Assembly (NCBI GenBank): GCA_902607435.1
Contig: CACLJX010000007.1
Span: 1 to 64,000 of the forward strand
Reading direction: 5' to 3'
DNA length: 64,000 nt
From: an uncultured Alphaproteobacteria bacterium
Lineage (GTDB): Bacteria; Pseudomonadota; Alphaproteobacteria; HIMB59; GCA-002718135
Part shown: in pieces, positions 28,123 to 37,771 of the stretch
Numbering within the stretch: position 1 is the first letter of the stretch
How the letters are laid out: each line of letters opens with the position of its first letter
The notes under the pieces: model-generated
Database searches by the model: none
Told to the model about the DNA's origin: nothing
The model's input: the letters and a program-made list of their open reading frames with translations, nothing else
Program-made: the position numbers and the translations under genes

Positions 28123-30795
28123 TTTTAAAATCTCATTTTTAATTTCAATATATATTTTATTTACATTTTCAGGTTTATTGCCTCCTGCTTGAGCTAAATC
28201 CTTTCTTCCTCCTCCTCCTTTGCCCCCAACAATTATTGAAGCTAATTTAACCAAATTGGTGGCATCAAATTTATCAGTCAAATCTTCTGTAATTCCCACA
28301 ATGATAGACACCTTAATGTCATCACAAGAAACTAAAATTATTACACTTTTATTTGGATGGAATTTCTTTTGTTCATCAATAAATAACTTAAATGAGTTAC
28401 TTGGATACTTGTTTGCAAGCAAATAAATCAAATTACAATTACCAACTTTCTCAATTTTAATATTTTTAATATTTTTTGAAATGTCTGCGTTCTCTTTAAT
28501 ATCATTATAAATATTTTTGAAATATTTTAACTGATCACTTAATGTAGTATCATTACTAATTTTGATTATTTTTTCAGGAGCAGTCTTCTTAATTAAATTT
28601 AAATATTTATTTATTTCATTTTCTATTTGAATATTTTTTTCTTTTTCTTGGATTAATTGATCAGCTTTGTAATTATCTACACCAATATTTGTTACTGCTT
28701 CTAATCTTCGAATACCTGAGGCAACAGAAGATTGGCTTGTAATCTTAAATTTATTAATATCTCCTGTATTCTTAACATGTGTTCCACCACACAACTCTTT
28801 AGAAAAAAAATGATTGTCTAAATTTTTACCCATAGTGATAACACGCACTTCATCTTCATATTTTTCCCCAAATAAAGCTATAGCACCTTCATCAATTGCA
28901 GATTGTTGATTCAATATCTCTGTTGTTACTGGAGATTTTTGTAAAATTATTTTATTAACAATTTTCTCAATTTTTTCTAAATCCATTGTATCAATTGGAT
29001 CATTATGGCTAAAATCAAAACGTAATTTTTCATCATTTACCAAAGATCCTTTTTGCGTAACATGATTGCCTAAAATTTGCCTTAAAGATTCATGTAAAAG
29101 ATGTGTAGCTGAATGATTGTTACGTATTAAATTTCTTTTTTTGGTATTAATTGATGCGGTTACTTGGTCTCCCGTGCTCACTTCTCCCTTTACAACCCTA
29201 CCCCAATGTAAGAAAAAACTTCCAAAGATTTTAGTTGTATTATTAACTGCAAAAAAAAATTTATCGCTAAATAATGAACCTTTATCTCCGATTTGTCCTC
29301 CTGACTCTCCATAGAAAGGTGTTTGATTCAAAATAATAACTCCCTCATCACCAATATTAATATTTTGTACATCTTTATTATTAAAAATAATTTTTATTAT
29401 AATACTTTCAGATTTTGCTTGTTCATATCCAACAAATTCAGTTGATTCTAAATCTCGTATTACTTCAAACAAAATTTTACTATCACTAATATCACCAGTT
29501 CCTCTCCAACTTTTTCTTGCTCTTTCTTTTTGTTGAAGCATATTCTTTTCAAAAGTTGACGTATCAACATTGATATTTTTATTTTTTAAATAATCTTGTG
29601 TTAAATCAAGGGGAAAACCATAAGTGTCATATAATTTAAAAGCTACCTCACCGCTGAAAATATTATTTATTGTATTTTGAATTTCGTCTTCTAAAATTTT
29701 CAATCCATTATCAATTGTTTTTTTAAATTTTGTTTCCTCATTTAAAAGAGTATTTGAAATTAAATCTTTAGCTCTTTCTAACTCCGGATATGCATCTTTC
29801 ATTGCATGAAGTAAAATAGGAAATATTTTATGAAATATTGGATCTATATTGCCTAGACTATGAGCATGTCTCATTCCTCTTCTCATAATTCTACGCAAAA
29901 CATAACCTCTCCCTTCATTAGTAGGTAAAACTCCGTCACTAATCAAAAAAGATGCAGATCTTAAATGATCTGCAATAACTCTATGACTGGCTGAATTAAT
30001 TAATTTTTCAGAATCAGTCAGCTCTATTGATTTTTCAACTATAGGTCGAAAAATATCAGTTGCATAATTATCATTGGTATTTTGAAGTAATGCTGTAATT
30101 CTTTCTAAACCCATTCCTGTATCAATCGAAGGTTTAGGTAAATCTTCTCTTAACTTTTTTGTAACTTGTTCATATTGCATAAAAACAAGATTCCAAATTT
30201 CAATAAATCTGTCTCCATCCTCATTATCACTTCCTGGAGGTCCGCCTTGATATTTTTCTCCATGATCATAAAATATTTCAGAACATGGACCACATGGACC
30301 AGTTTCTCCCATTGACCAAAAGTTATCTGAAGTGCTAATTTTAATTATTTTACTTTCTGGTAAACCGGCAATTTTTTTCCATAGATCAAAAGCTTCCTCA
30401 TCTTGATCAAATACTGTAACTAATAATTTATCTTTATCTAATCCAAATTCTTTAGTAATTAACTTCCAAGCTAGATCAATAGCTATATCTTTAAAATAAT
30501 CCCCAAATGAAAAATTACCTAACATTTCAAAAAAAGTATGGTGACGGGCAGTGTATCCAACATTTTCTAAATCATTGTGTTTGCCTCCAGCCCTTACACA
30601 TTTTTGAGCAGTTACTGCTCTTTTATAATCAAGTTTTTCTTTCCCAGTAAAAACATTTTTAAATTGTACCATCCCTGAATTTGCAAACATCAAAGTAGGG
30701 TCATTTTGAGGAACTAATGAACTTGAATGAACTATTTTATGTCCATTTTTTTCAAAAAAATTCAAAAAAATACTTCGAATTTCTGTTGATTTCAT
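28114..30795 (-). CDS. alaS: Alanyl-tRNA synthetase
   Basis: Charges tRNA-Ala. The class II catalytic core begins [14 protein letters not shown] and includes [14 protein letters not shown] and [20 protein letters not shown]. The editing domain has the zinc set HSATHLLH (near residue 560) and [11 protein letters not shown] (near 667). The C-terminal region ends with a [16 protein letters not shown] signature. At 893 residues it is full length. It starts 113 bp after recA on the same strand, separated by a strong terminator. Confidence 0.97.
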   Translation of the reverse strand: MKSTEIRSIFLNFFEKNGHKIVHSSSLVPQNDPTLMFANSGMVQFKNVFTGKEKLDYKRAVTAQKCVRAGGKHNDLENVGYTARHHTFFEMLGNFSFGDYFKDIAIDLAWKLITKEFGLDKDKLLVTVFDQDEEAFDLWKKIAGLPESKIIKISTSDNFWSMGETGPCGPCSEIFYDHGEKYQGGPPGSDNEDGDRFIEIWNLVFMQYEQVTKKLREDLPKPSIDTGMGLERITALLQNTNDNYATDIFRPIVEKSIELTDSEKLINSASHRVIADHLRSASFLISDGVLPTNEGRGYVLRRIMRRGMRHAHSLGNIDPIFHKIFPILLHAMKDAYPELERAKDLISNTLLNEETKFKKTIDNGLKILEDEIQNTINNIFSGEVAFKLYDTYGFPLDLTQDYLKNKNINVDTSTFEKNMLQQKERARKSWRGTGDISDSKILFEVIRDLESTEFVGYEQAKSESIIIKIIFNNKDVQNINIGDEGVIILNQTPFYGESGGQIGDKGSLFSDKFFFAVNNTTKIFGSFFLHWGRVVKGEVSTGDQVTASINTKKRNLIRNNHSATHLLHESLRQILGNHVTQKGSLVNDEKLRFDFSHNDPIDTMDLEKIEKIVNKIILQKSPVTTEILNQQSAIDEGAIALFGEKYEDEVRVITMGKNLDNHFFSKELCGGTHVKNTGDINKFKITSQSSVASGIRRLEAVTNIGVDNYKADQLIQEKEKNIQIENEINKYLNLIKKTAPEKIIKISNDTTLSDQLKYFKNIYNDIKENADISKNIKNIKIEKVGNCNLIYLLANKYPSNSFKLFIDEQKKFHPNKSVIILVSCDDIKVSIIVGITEDLTDKFDATNLVKLASIIVGGKGGGGRKDLAQAGGNKPENVNKIYIEIKNEILKLM

Positions 30796-30843
30796 AATTA
30801 GCTTTTATAACTCAGTTTTATCGATGTCTATTTTTAATTAATT

Positions 30844-30879
30844 AAAAAGAGCGTTGAAATAAATTTCAACGCTCTTTTT
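30844..30879 (-). terminator. Rho-independent terminator after recA
   Basis: A perfect 17-bp inverted repeat (30844-30860 with 30863-30879, core GAGCGTTGAAAT) with a 2-base centre and T runs on both sides. It lies 30 bp past the recA stop and ahead of alaS, so it most simply ends recA transcription. The symmetric A/T flanks would also allow action from the other strand. Confidence 0.88.
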
Positions 30880-30908
30880 GTTAAAAAAATTATTTATATA
30901 TTATATAA

Positions 30909-31988
30909 TTATTGCTTATCTTTTTCTAAATTTGTTTCACCTTCCATCATTGCTTTTTCAACTATACCGGCATTCTCCAATATTTTTATTTCAATTTCTT
31001 TTGCTATATCAGGATTTTCTTTCAAAAAAGTTTTAACATTTTCTCTTCCTTGACCGACTTTATTATCCTTATAAGCAAACCATGACCCAGATTTATCAAT
31101 AATTTCTGCTTTAACACCTAAATCTACTAACTCGCCTAGTTTGGAAATGCCTTCACCATACATAATATCAAACTCTACTACTTTAAAAGGTGGTGCAACT
31201 TTGTTCTTAACAATTTTAACTCTGGTTTGATTACCTATTATTTCGTCTTTGTCTTTTATTGCTCCAATCCTTCTAATATCTAGTCGAACTGAGGAATAAA
31301 ATTTCAGTGCATTGCCCCCTGTGGTTGTTTCGGGACTTCCGAACATTACTCCTATTTTCATTCTAAGTTGATTAATAAACACTACAAGAGTATTTGATTG
31401 GGAAATTGAACTAGTAAGTTTTCTAAGAGCTTGGCTCATTAACCTTGCTTGAAGACCTGGTAATGAGTCTCCCATATCCCCTTCTAATTCAGCTCTAGGT
31501 ACTAGTGCTGCTACAGAATCAATAACCAATACATCTATTCCTCCTGATTTTATTAATGAATCAGCTATTTCTAATCCCTGTTCACCTGTATCAGGTTGAG
31601 AAATGAGTAATTCTTCAAGTTTTACTCCTAGTTTTTTTGCATAAGCTGGATCTAAGCAATGCTCAGCATCTATAAAAGCACAATTTCCACCATTTTTTTG
31701 TGATTCAGCAATAATATGCGTAGCTAAAGTTGTTTTTCCTGAACTTTCTGGACCATAGATTTCAACTATTCTTCCTTTAGGAACACCCCCTATTCCAAGT
31801 GCAATATCTAGACCTAAAGAACCAGTTGAAATTGATTCAATATCAACATTAGCTTTAGACCCAAGTTTCATTATAGATCCTTTGCCATAATTTTTTTCAA
31901 TTAAGCCTACTGCTGCTTCAAGAGACTTATTCCTATTTTCTTTTTCCATATTATTGTTTTCTATTACCTTGAATTTAGTTTGAGACAT
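30909..31988 (-). CDS. recA: Recombinase A
   Basis: DNA strand-exchange protein and LexA co-protease. Walker [10 protein letters not shown] (79-87), [18 protein letters not shown], loop L1/L2 residues and [20 protein letters not shown] are canonical. At 359 residues it has normal length with an acidic tail. AAGGAG lies 8 nt before the ATG. An SOS box lies 86 bp upstream and a terminator just downstream, so the gene is a stand-alone regulated unit. Confidence 0.98.
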   Translation of the reverse strand: MSQTKFKVIENNNMEKENRNKSLEAAVGLIEKNYGKGSIMKLGSKANVDIESISTGSLGLDIALGIGGVPKGRIVEIYGPESSGKTTLATHIIAESQKNGGNCAFIDAEHCLDPAYAKKLGVKLEELLISQPDTGEQGLEIADSLIKSGGIDVLVIDSVAALVPRAELEGDMGDSLPGLQARLMSQALRKLTSSISQSNTLVVFINQLRMKIGVMFGSPETTTGGNALKFYSSVRLDIRRIGAIKDKDEIIGNQTRVKIVKNKVAPPFKVVEFDIMYGEGISKLGELVDLGVKAEIIDKSGSWFAYKDNKVGQGRENVKTFLKENPDIAKEIEIKILENAGIVEKAMMEGETNLEKDKQ

Positions 31989-32074
31989 TAAGATTACTCC
32001 TTTTCCTAATTTTTAATAATGATTCTTGCAAATTAATTGATTTTTATTTGTACATGTTTTGTTCTATTTTTAAA

Positions 32075-32089
32075 GTTCTATTTTTGTTC
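32075..32089 (-). promoter_or_regulatory. LexA (SOS) operator upstream of recA
   Basis: GTTC-TATTTTT-GTTC, a perfect GTTC-N7-GTTC direct repeat, the operator consensus known for alphaproteobacterial LexA. It lies 86 bp upstream of the recA start in the 236-bp gap shared with divergent dksA. A further GTTC lies at 32061-32064. A TATAAT at 32105-32110 on the plus strand overlaps the likely reach of the operator. Function is inferred from the consensus and the adjacent recA. Confidence 0.75.
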
Positions 32090-32224
32090 TTTTTAAAAAT
32101 ATAGTATAATACATTGATAAATAATACTTATTATAATTCATGAAAAACAAAAAAAATATCTGTAACTAAAAATAATTTTCTTGAATTCTCAACATCTTTT
32201 GATTATTCGATCGCTCATCAAATT

Positions 32225-32641
32225 ATGACTAAACTTAGCAAAAATTACAGACCTACACAAAAAGAAAAATTCATGAACGCTAAAATGAAAAAGTATTTTA
32301 GGATTAAACTACTCGATTGGAAAAAAAATTTACTAAAAGGCTCTTCTTTGACTATTAATAAACTGCAAAAAAATGAAAATAGCTCAAAACCTGATATTAC
32401 AGATAGAGCTACAGAAGAAATAGAAAGATCTTTTGAACTTAGAACAAGAGAAAGAGAAAGAAAATTAATTGCTAAAATTGATGAGTCTTTAAAAAATATT
32501 GAAAATGGGAGCTATGGTTATTGTATAGAAACTGGTGATCCTATTAGTATAAAACGCTTAGAAGCTAGACCTATCGCTACACTAAGCCTAGAAGCCCAAG
32601 AACTACACGAAAAAAAAGAAAAAATAAAACTGCATAGTTAA
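32225..32641 (+). CDS. dksA: DksA-type RNA polymerase-binding transcription factor
   Basis: DksA binds the RNA polymerase secondary channel and, with ppGpp, reprograms rRNA and amino-acid promoters. The 138-residue sequence has the coiled coil (about 30-90) with DITDRATEE near its tip, and the C-terminal SYGYCIETGDPISIKRLEARP. Only Cys100 of the four zinc cysteines of E. coli DksA remains (CxxT...SxxA), which is the normal alphaproteobacterial zinc-free form. It is divergent from recA. Confidence 0.9.
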   Translation: MTKLSKNYRPTQKEKFMNAKMKKYFRIKLLDWKKNLLKGSSLTINKLQKNENSSKPDITDRATEEIERSFELRTRERERKLIAKIDESLKNIENGSYGYCIETGDPISIKRLEARPIATLSLEAQELHEKKEKIKLHS

Positions 32642-32818
32642 TATTGTTAAAATTATAGATAACAAAAAAGTGTCAGAGCTTATAGTAAATACCTTCTATT
32701 AATAGTTTTTTTATAAATTTAATAATTAAAAAAAATAACAATAAATTTTAAATTTATTATAAAAAAAGCTATAAATAAATTAAAGATACAATTAAAATTA
32801 TACTTTTATTTATTACTT

Positions 32819-33811
32819 ATGAAATTATTTGATCAATTTAATAGAAAGATAAATTACTTGAGAGTGTCAGTTACCGATAGGTGTGATTTAAGATGTCTAT
32901 ATTGCATGAAAGAAAAAATGACTTTTCTTTCAAAAAAAGAAATTTTAACTTTAGAAGAAATTGAAAGATTATGTGATAATTTTATTGATCTAGGAGTTAA
33001 AAAAATTAGGCTTACCGGTGGCGAGCCGTTAGTCAGAAAGGATATTATTAAATTAATAAATAAATTAAATTTAAAATTAGGTAACACAAATCTAAAAGAA
33101 ATAACTCTAACTACAAATGGTTCACTACTTTCAAATTTTGCAAAACAATTAAAAGACAATGGCATTAATCGTATTAATGTATCCTTAGATACAATAATTG
33201 AAAAAAAATTTAAAAAAATAACAAGATTTGGAAATTTAAAAAAAATATTAAATGGAATTGATGAAGCTCAAAAAAATAATATCATAGTCAAAATCAATAC
33301 AGTCGCCATTAAAAATTTTAATGAAGATGAATTTATTAATTTAATTGAATGGTCCAACAAAAGAAATATAGACATTACTTTTATTGAAGTAATGCCTATG
33401 GATGAAACTGGTTTAGATAGACATCTTCAATTTGTGCCATTAGACAAAGTTTTTGAAAAACTAAATAAACAGTTTGATTTTTATAAAATAAATAAAAATA
33501 CAGGCGGACCTTCAGTTTATTATAATAGTAAAAATCTAGATAATAACATAGGTTTTATAACCCCTCTAACTAATAATTTTTGTGATAATTGTAATAGAGT
33601 TCGTATAACTAGTACTGGTAAATTATTTATGTGTCTTGGACAAAATGATTATGTTGATTTTAAAGACTTATTAAGAAAAGACTATAGTGATGAAACCATA
33701 AAAGAAAAAATATTATTTGCACTAAATATTAAACCAAAAAAACATGATTTTATAATTGATAAAAATACAAAACCTTACATGAAAAGACATATGAATGTTA
33801 CAGGGGGTTAA
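32819..33811 (+). CDS. moaA: GTP 3',8-cyclase (molybdenum cofactor biosynthesis)
   Basis: Radical-SAM enzyme for the first step of molybdopterin synthesis. The N-terminal cluster cysteines are Cys22, Cys26 and Cys29 in DRCDLRCLYCM. The C-terminal cluster is in FCDNCNRVRITSTGKLFMC. The protein ends in Gly-Gly (NVTGG), the conserved catalytic tail. At 330 residues it is complete. The stop shares a base with the nadK ATG. A 177-bp AT-rich gap with no recognised element lies upstream. Confidence 0.95.
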   Translation: MKLFDQFNRKINYLRVSVTDRCDLRCLYCMKEKMTFLSKKEILTLEEIERLCDNFIDLGVKKIRLTGGEPLVRKDIIKLINKLNLKLGNTNLKEITLTTNGSLLSNFAKQLKDNGINRINVSLDTIIEKKFKKITRFGNLKKILNGIDEAQKNNIIVKINTVAIKNFNEDEFINLIEWSNKRNIDITFIEVMPMDETGLDRHLQFVPLDKVFEKLNKQFDFYKINKNTGGPSVYYNSKNLDNNIGFITPLTNNFCDNCNRVRITSTGKLFMCLGQNDYVDFKDLLRKDYSDETIKEKILFALNIKPKKHDFIIDKNTKPYMKRHMNVTGG

Positions 33812-34569
33812 TGAAGTTTTATTTTACATCATCAAACTCTAGCGAAGCTTTAGTAACTAAAAAAAAATATCAAGACAAGTATGGACAAAATAATGTTGAA
33901 AACGCAGATATTATTGTACCAATTGGGGGAGATGGATTTCTTTTAAAAACTCTTCATGATTATAAGCAATTTAATAAATCATTTTACGGAATTAATTACG
34001 GCTCAATTGGCTTTTTAATGAATAATGATAGTGAAATTAATTTAGAAAAAATAATAAATAATTCTCAAAAAATCAAACTTAAGCCTCTAAATATGATAGT
34101 AAATAACGATAAGGGTGAAAAATTTGAATCAATTGCCTTTAATGAAGTTTCATTAATGAGACAGACTCATCAAGCTGCTAAAATTAAAATAGAGATTAAT
34201 GATATTGAAAGAATGAAAGAATTGATTTGTGATGGAATACTAGTTTCCACTGCTGCAGGAAGTACTGCTTATAATTCTTCAGCATACGGCAGCATAATAC
34301 CTTTAGAATCAAAATTATTGGCCTTAACGCCTATTAGTGCTTTTAGACCACGAAGATGGAGGGGTGCTCTTCTTTCTGAGAAAACAAAAATTAAATTTTT
34401 TGTTCAAGATAGTAACGAAAGATCTGTAAGCGTCACAGCTGATCATAATGAATTTCGTAATATAAAAGAAGTACAAATAACTTCTGCTAATAACTTGTCC
34501 TTTGATCTTTTGTTTGATAGCAACCATTCTATGGAAGAAAGAATCTTAAAGGAACAATTTATTTCTTAA
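33811..34569 (+). CDS. nadK: NAD kinase
   Basis: Makes NADP from NAD. The GGDG motif is at 39-42 (VPIGGDGFLLKTL). It is followed by GINYGSIGFLMN, the NAD-binding STAAGSTAYNSSAYGSIIP and the FRPRRWRGALL region. At 252 residues it has the short alphaproteobacterial length. It is coupled to moaA by a 1-nt overlap. Its stop is 1 bp from the 3' end of the convergent tRNA-Leu gene. Confidence 0.93.
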   Translation: MKFYFTSSNSSEALVTKKKYQDKYGQNNVENADIIVPIGGDGFLLKTLHDYKQFNKSFYGINYGSIGFLMNNDSEINLEKIINNSQKIKLKPLNMIVNNDKGEKFESIAFNEVSLMRQTHQAAKIKIEINDIERMKELICDGILVSTAAGSTAYNSSAYGSIIPLESKLLALTPISAFRPRRWRGALLSEKTKIKFFVQDSNERSVSVTADHNEFRNIKEVQITSANNLSFDLLFDSNHSMEERILKEQFIS

Positions 34570-34570
34570 T

Positions 34571-34845
34571 TGGTAGCCTCGGCCGGACTCGAACCGGCAC
34601 TCCCAAATGGGCAAGGATTTTCTTACTACTATAGTTTTCACTACCAGCATACGCTGTTTGTAGTCTGGACTATACCTTCATCTCAAAGAGATGTGAGCCG
34701 TCTAGTCTCTACACCTTCCTATCTCTAGGCTTGGCTCGGTATTAGCAGTTAAGCCTTCACCGAATTTGACTCATTCTACATTAGGTTTCACAACCTAAGC
34801 ACTCAAAAACTAAGTCCTTTGTGTCTACCATTCCACCACGAGGCC
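34571..34845 (-). tRNA. tRNA-Leu(UAA), interrupted by a group I intron
   Basis: Exon 1 is 34845-34812 (34 nt) and exon 2 is 34621-34571 (51 nt, ending in an encoded CCA). Spliced, they form an 85-nt class II tRNA: acceptor GGCCTCG with CGAGGCT (G1-U72 wobble), D arm with GTGG/ACAC, anticodon stem AAGGA with TCCTT, loop CTTAAAA reading anticodon UAA, a long variable arm, and a T arm GCCGG-TTCGAGT-CCGGC. The intron falls between U34 and A35. The gene lies 15 bp downstream of the cinA-like gene on the same strand and may be co-transcribed with it. Confidence 0.93.
34622..34811 (-). ncRNA. Group I (IC3-like) self-splicing intron in tRNA-Leu(UAA)
   Basis: 190 nt, no open reading frame, ending in the obligatory G (34622). 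Counting from the intron 5' end: P1 pairs exon ACUU with GAGU (8-11), giving the required U-G wobble at the 5' splice site; P2 14-20/25-31 with a GUGA loop; P3 39-42/115-118; P4 49-53/72-76; P6 83-86/91-94 with a GAGA loop; P7 105-109/140-144; P8 119-124/128-133; P9 hairpins at 156-167 and 169-180 (GAAA loop). P3, P7 and P8 interleave in group I order. Conserved blocks ACCGAGCCAAGCC, GTGTAGAGACTAGACGG and AAGGTATAGTCC match the Q, R and S elements of cyanobacterial and plastid tRNA-Leu introns. Confidence 0.92.
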
Positions 34846-34860
34846 ACTGAAACTTATCTA

Positions 34861-35607
34861 TCAGACTATAGAACTTTTTCCACCTAATAATGAAATCATA
34901 TTAATTATTTCATTAATAATTTCTTTTAAACTTTCCCTCTCCCATGAAGACACAACGATGTTAACTCCGCTAGTTTTTTTTATATAATCAAAATAGGGAT
35001 AACTTCCTATGAAGCAATCAACATAATTATTTTGAATTTTCGATAATGGAGAAGCAATAGTACTTTCATATAAATTTGTTTCTATTGTGCAAATTTTTTT
35101 AGGCTTACCTTTTTGAAGTTTCATTAATATAGATTTAAACATTTTTTTCATAATATCTGGTACACCTGGTAAAACATGAACATTCTTAATCTTAAAGCCT
35201 GGTGCTACTGTTAAAGGATTGTAAATCAATTCAGCTTTTTCTGGTAACATTGCCATTTTCTGCCTGCTTTTATTAAATTCTCCTTTTGGATAATATTCCT
35301 TAAGAACTCTAAAAGCTTCCGGATGAATACAGTATTTTACGTTAAAGGCTTTGGCAATACTCTCTGAAGTTAAATCATCATGTGTAGGTCCTATGCCACC
35401 TGTTGTAAAAACATAAGTGTAAGCTTTATGAAATTCAAGAACAGTATTTTTAATAATATCAATATTATCTTGTATTACTCTTATTTCATTTAACTTAATA
35501 CCTGCTTTTATTAGTTCCTGAGCAATAAAATTAGAATTTATGTCTTGTGTTCTCCCAGAAAGAATTTCATCACCTATAATTATGATTCCTGCTGTAAGTT
35601 TACTCAT
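34861..35607 (-). CDS. CinA-type molybdopterin-binding-domain protein
   Basis: 248 residues of the MoCF/CinA N-terminal type: GIIIIGDEILSGRTQDINSN and VFTTGGIGPTHDDLTSESIA are diagnostic. The C-terminal nicotinamide-nucleotide deamidase domain of full CinA (about 400 residues) is absent; this stand-alone form is common in alphaproteobacteria. The role is uncertain; a nucleotide-salvage pyrophosphatase activity has been shown for the domain in some CinA proteins. It lies upstream of tRNA-Leu on the same strand and diverges from map. Confidence 0.85.
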   Translation of the reverse strand: MSKLTAGIIIIGDEILSGRTQDINSNFIAQELIKAGIKLNEIRVIQDNIDIIKNTVLEFHKAYTYVFTTGGIGPTHDDLTSESIAKAFNVKYCIHPEAFRVLKEYYPKGEFNKSRQKMAMLPEKAELIYNPLTVAPGFKIKNVHVLPGVPDIMKKMFKSILMKLQKGKPKKICTIETNLYESTIASPLSKIQNNYVDCFIGSYPYFDYIKKTSGVNIVVSSWERESLKEIINEIINMISLLGGKSSIV

Positions 35608-35670
35608 ATTTTTTTGCTCACAAATTAATTTATTTTAGGAATAATTTAAATAGTGTATTATCAAATTTTA

Positions 35671-36465
35671 ATGGATTCAAACCAAATACCTATTCACTCG
35701 AAAAAAGAATTTGAAGGAATGAGAAATGCAGGAGCTTTAACAGCAAGTATTTTAGATAAACTTCAAAATATTATTAATCCAGGAATTTCAACTGAAGAAA
35801 TTAATGAATTTTGTCATAATATAATCCTGAAAAATGGAGCTATACCTGCTCCATTAAATTACAAAGGATTTCCTAAATCTATTTGCACTTCTGTTAACCA
35901 TGTTGTTTGTCATGGAATTCCAAATAAAAATAAAATTTTACAATCTGGAGATATCATAAATGTTGATATAACTGTAATTTTAAATGGATGGCATGGCGAT
36001 AGTTCAAGAATGTTTGCTGTAGGTAAAATAAACAAAAAAACTCATTTATTGCTTAAAACTACTTATGAATGTCTAATGTTAGGGATTGCAATTGCAAAGC
36101 CAGGAAAGCATTTAGGAGATATAGGCTATGAAATTCAAAAACATGCAGAATCAAAAAACTTTTCAGTTGTCAAAGATTTTTGTGGCCATGGTATTGGTAA
36201 AAAATTTCATACTCCACCAAGTGTTTTGCATTACGGCAATATGGGAGAGGGTCCAGAGTTAAAACCTGGAATGTTTTTCACAATTGAACCAATGATTAAT
36301 ATCGGAGATTGGCGTGTTAAGATATTAAAAGATAATTGGACTGCTGTTACCAAAGATAAATCATTATCTGCTCAATTTGAGCATTCTGTTGGGATAACAG
36401 AGACTGGCAATGAAATTTTTACTTTGTCTCAAAATAATACTGATTTACCAATAAATGTATTATAA
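35671..36465 (+). CDS. map: Methionine aminopeptidase, type I
   Basis: Removes the N-terminal Met from nascent proteins. The two-metal site residues are visible: His in HVVCHGIPN, the Asp pair in VDITVILNGWHGDSSRMF, His in CGHGIGKKFHTPP, Glu in FFTIEPMINIG and Glu in SAQFEHSVGITE. ATG 35671 gives 264 residues. A GTG at 35653 would add six residues and has an AGGA 12 nt upstream, so either start is possible. It is followed by purB 8 bp later. Confidence 0.95.
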   Translation: MDSNQIPIHSKKEFEGMRNAGALTASILDKLQNIINPGISTEEINEFCHNIILKNGAIPAPLNYKGFPKSICTSVNHVVCHGIPNKNKILQSGDIINVDITVILNGWHGDSSRMFAVGKINKKTHLLLKTTYECLMLGIAIAKPGKHLGDIGYEIQKHAESKNFSVVKDFCGHGIGKKFHTPPSVLHYGNMGEGPELKPGMFFTIEPMINIGDWRVKILKDNWTAVTKDKSLSAQFEHSVGITETGNEIFTLSQNNTDLPINVL

Positions 36466-36473
36466 GGCTTTTT

Positions 36474-37769
36474 ATGATACCTCGATATTCTAGCCCTAAA
36501 ATTGAAAAGATTTGGTCTTTAGAAAATAAATTTTCTATTTGGACAAAAATTGAATGCTTAGTTGCAGAAAAATTAGCTGCAAATGGTATTATCCCAAAAA
36601 AAGCTGCTAAAGATATATGCAATAATGCCAAATTTAATGTCAAGGAAATTGAATTAATTGAGAAAGAAACTAAACATGATGTCATAGCATATATTAATAA
36701 TGTTAGTAGTCACATTGGGAAAAATTCAAAATATTTTCATCATGGCATTACATCTAGCGACATCATTGACACTTCCTTTTCGATACAATTAAAACAATCT
36801 TCAGAAATAATTATTAATAAATTATCAAATTTCTTAAAAATTTTACGAAACAAGGCTATTCAGCATAAACATACAGTAATGATTGGAAGAAGCCATGGTA
36901 TACACGCAGAACCTATAACTTTTGGTATAAAACTAGCTTCTTTTTATTGTGAATTTAAAAGAAGTTTAGAAAGACTAAAGTTAGCTAAAAAAGAAATTTC
37001 AATTTGCTCAATATCAGGTCCTGTTGGAACTTTTAATTCTATTGATCCTTCAATAGAAAAATTTGTAGCTGATAAAATGGGTTTATATGTTGAAAAAGTT
37101 TCAACTCAAGTCATTCCTCGTGATAGACATGCTGTTTTTTTTACATCTTTGGGAATTTTAGCATCGTCGATTGAACGCTTAGCTATTGAGATACGTCATT
37201 TACAAAGAACTGAAATTTCAGAAGTTGAAGAATTTTTTGAAAAAGGCCAAAAAGGGTCTTCTGCTATGCCTCATAAGAGAAACCCTATCCTAAGTGAAAA
37301 TTTAACAGGTTTATCAAGATATATTAGAAGTGCCGTGATACCTTCAATGGAAAATATTGCTCTATGGCATGAAAGGGATATGAGCCACTCAAGTGTTGAA
37401 AGAATACTTGGTCCAGATATAACTATTGCTACTGATTTTGCTCTTTCAAGAATATCAATGGTAATTAAAAAACTAATTATCTATCCAGAAAATATGAAGA
37501 AAAATTTAGAAAGTTTAGGTGGGCTTCACAAAAGTCAAAACATTCTTCTTGCTCTTATTCAAAGAGGAATATCTAGGCAAAAAGCATATACACTTATTCA
37601 ATTTGCAGCAAAAAAATCCTTAATTTCAAACAAAAAATTTGAAGATTTATTAATAAAAAATCCTGAAATTAAAAAATATATAAATGAAAAAGATTTAGAA
37701 AAATTATTTTTAAAAAATAATACCATTAAACATATTGAAAGGATATTTAAAGCAGCCTTTCATAACTAA
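36474..37769 (+). CDS. purB: Adenylosuccinate lyase
   Basis: Catalyses two fumarate-releasing steps of purine synthesis (SAICAR to AICAR and adenylosuccinate to AMP). The fumarase-superfamily signature SSAMPHKRNPILSENL (around 263-278) includes the catalytic loop Ser. KHDVIAYI and the GITSSDIIDTSFS region are also conserved. At 431 residues it is full length. It sits between map and the NRDE gene with very short gaps, so the three probably share a transcript. Confidence 0.96.
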   Translation: MIPRYSSPKIEKIWSLENKFSIWTKIECLVAEKLAANGIIPKKAAKDICNNAKFNVKEIELIEKETKHDVIAYINNVSSHIGKNSKYFHHGITSSDIIDTSFSIQLKQSSEIIINKLSNFLKILRNKAIQHKHTVMIGRSHGIHAEPITFGIKLASFYCEFKRSLERLKLAKKEISICSISGPVGTFNSIDPSIEKFVADKMGLYVEKVSTQVIPRDRHAVFFTSLGILASSIERLAIEIRHLQRTEISEVEEFFEKGQKGSSAMPHKRNPILSENLTGLSRYIRSAVIPSMENIALWHERDMSHSSVERILGPDITIATDFALSRISMVIKKLIIYPENMKKNLESLGGLHKSQNILLALIQRGISRQKAYTLIQFAAKKSLISNKKFEDLLIKNPEIKKYINEKDLEKLFLKNNTIKHIERIFKAAFHN

Positions 37770-37771
37770 CA

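Noticed and set aside
32225-32641. Loss of three zinc cysteines in DksA as a possible inactivation
   Set aside because: The one-cysteine form is normal for alphaproteobacterial DksA and the coiled-coil tip acidic residues are kept.
32642-32818. 177-bp gap before moaA as a possible molybdenum-cofactor riboswitch
   Set aside because: The stretch is almost pure A/T with no extended helices or conserved blocks of that riboswitch that I could see.
34571-34845. Long structured RNA that could be a tmRNA or an odd regulatory RNA
   Set aside because: Removing 190 nt restores a perfect tRNA-Leu(UAA), and the insert folds as a group I core. No tag-peptide frame or tRNA-Ala-like ends exist.
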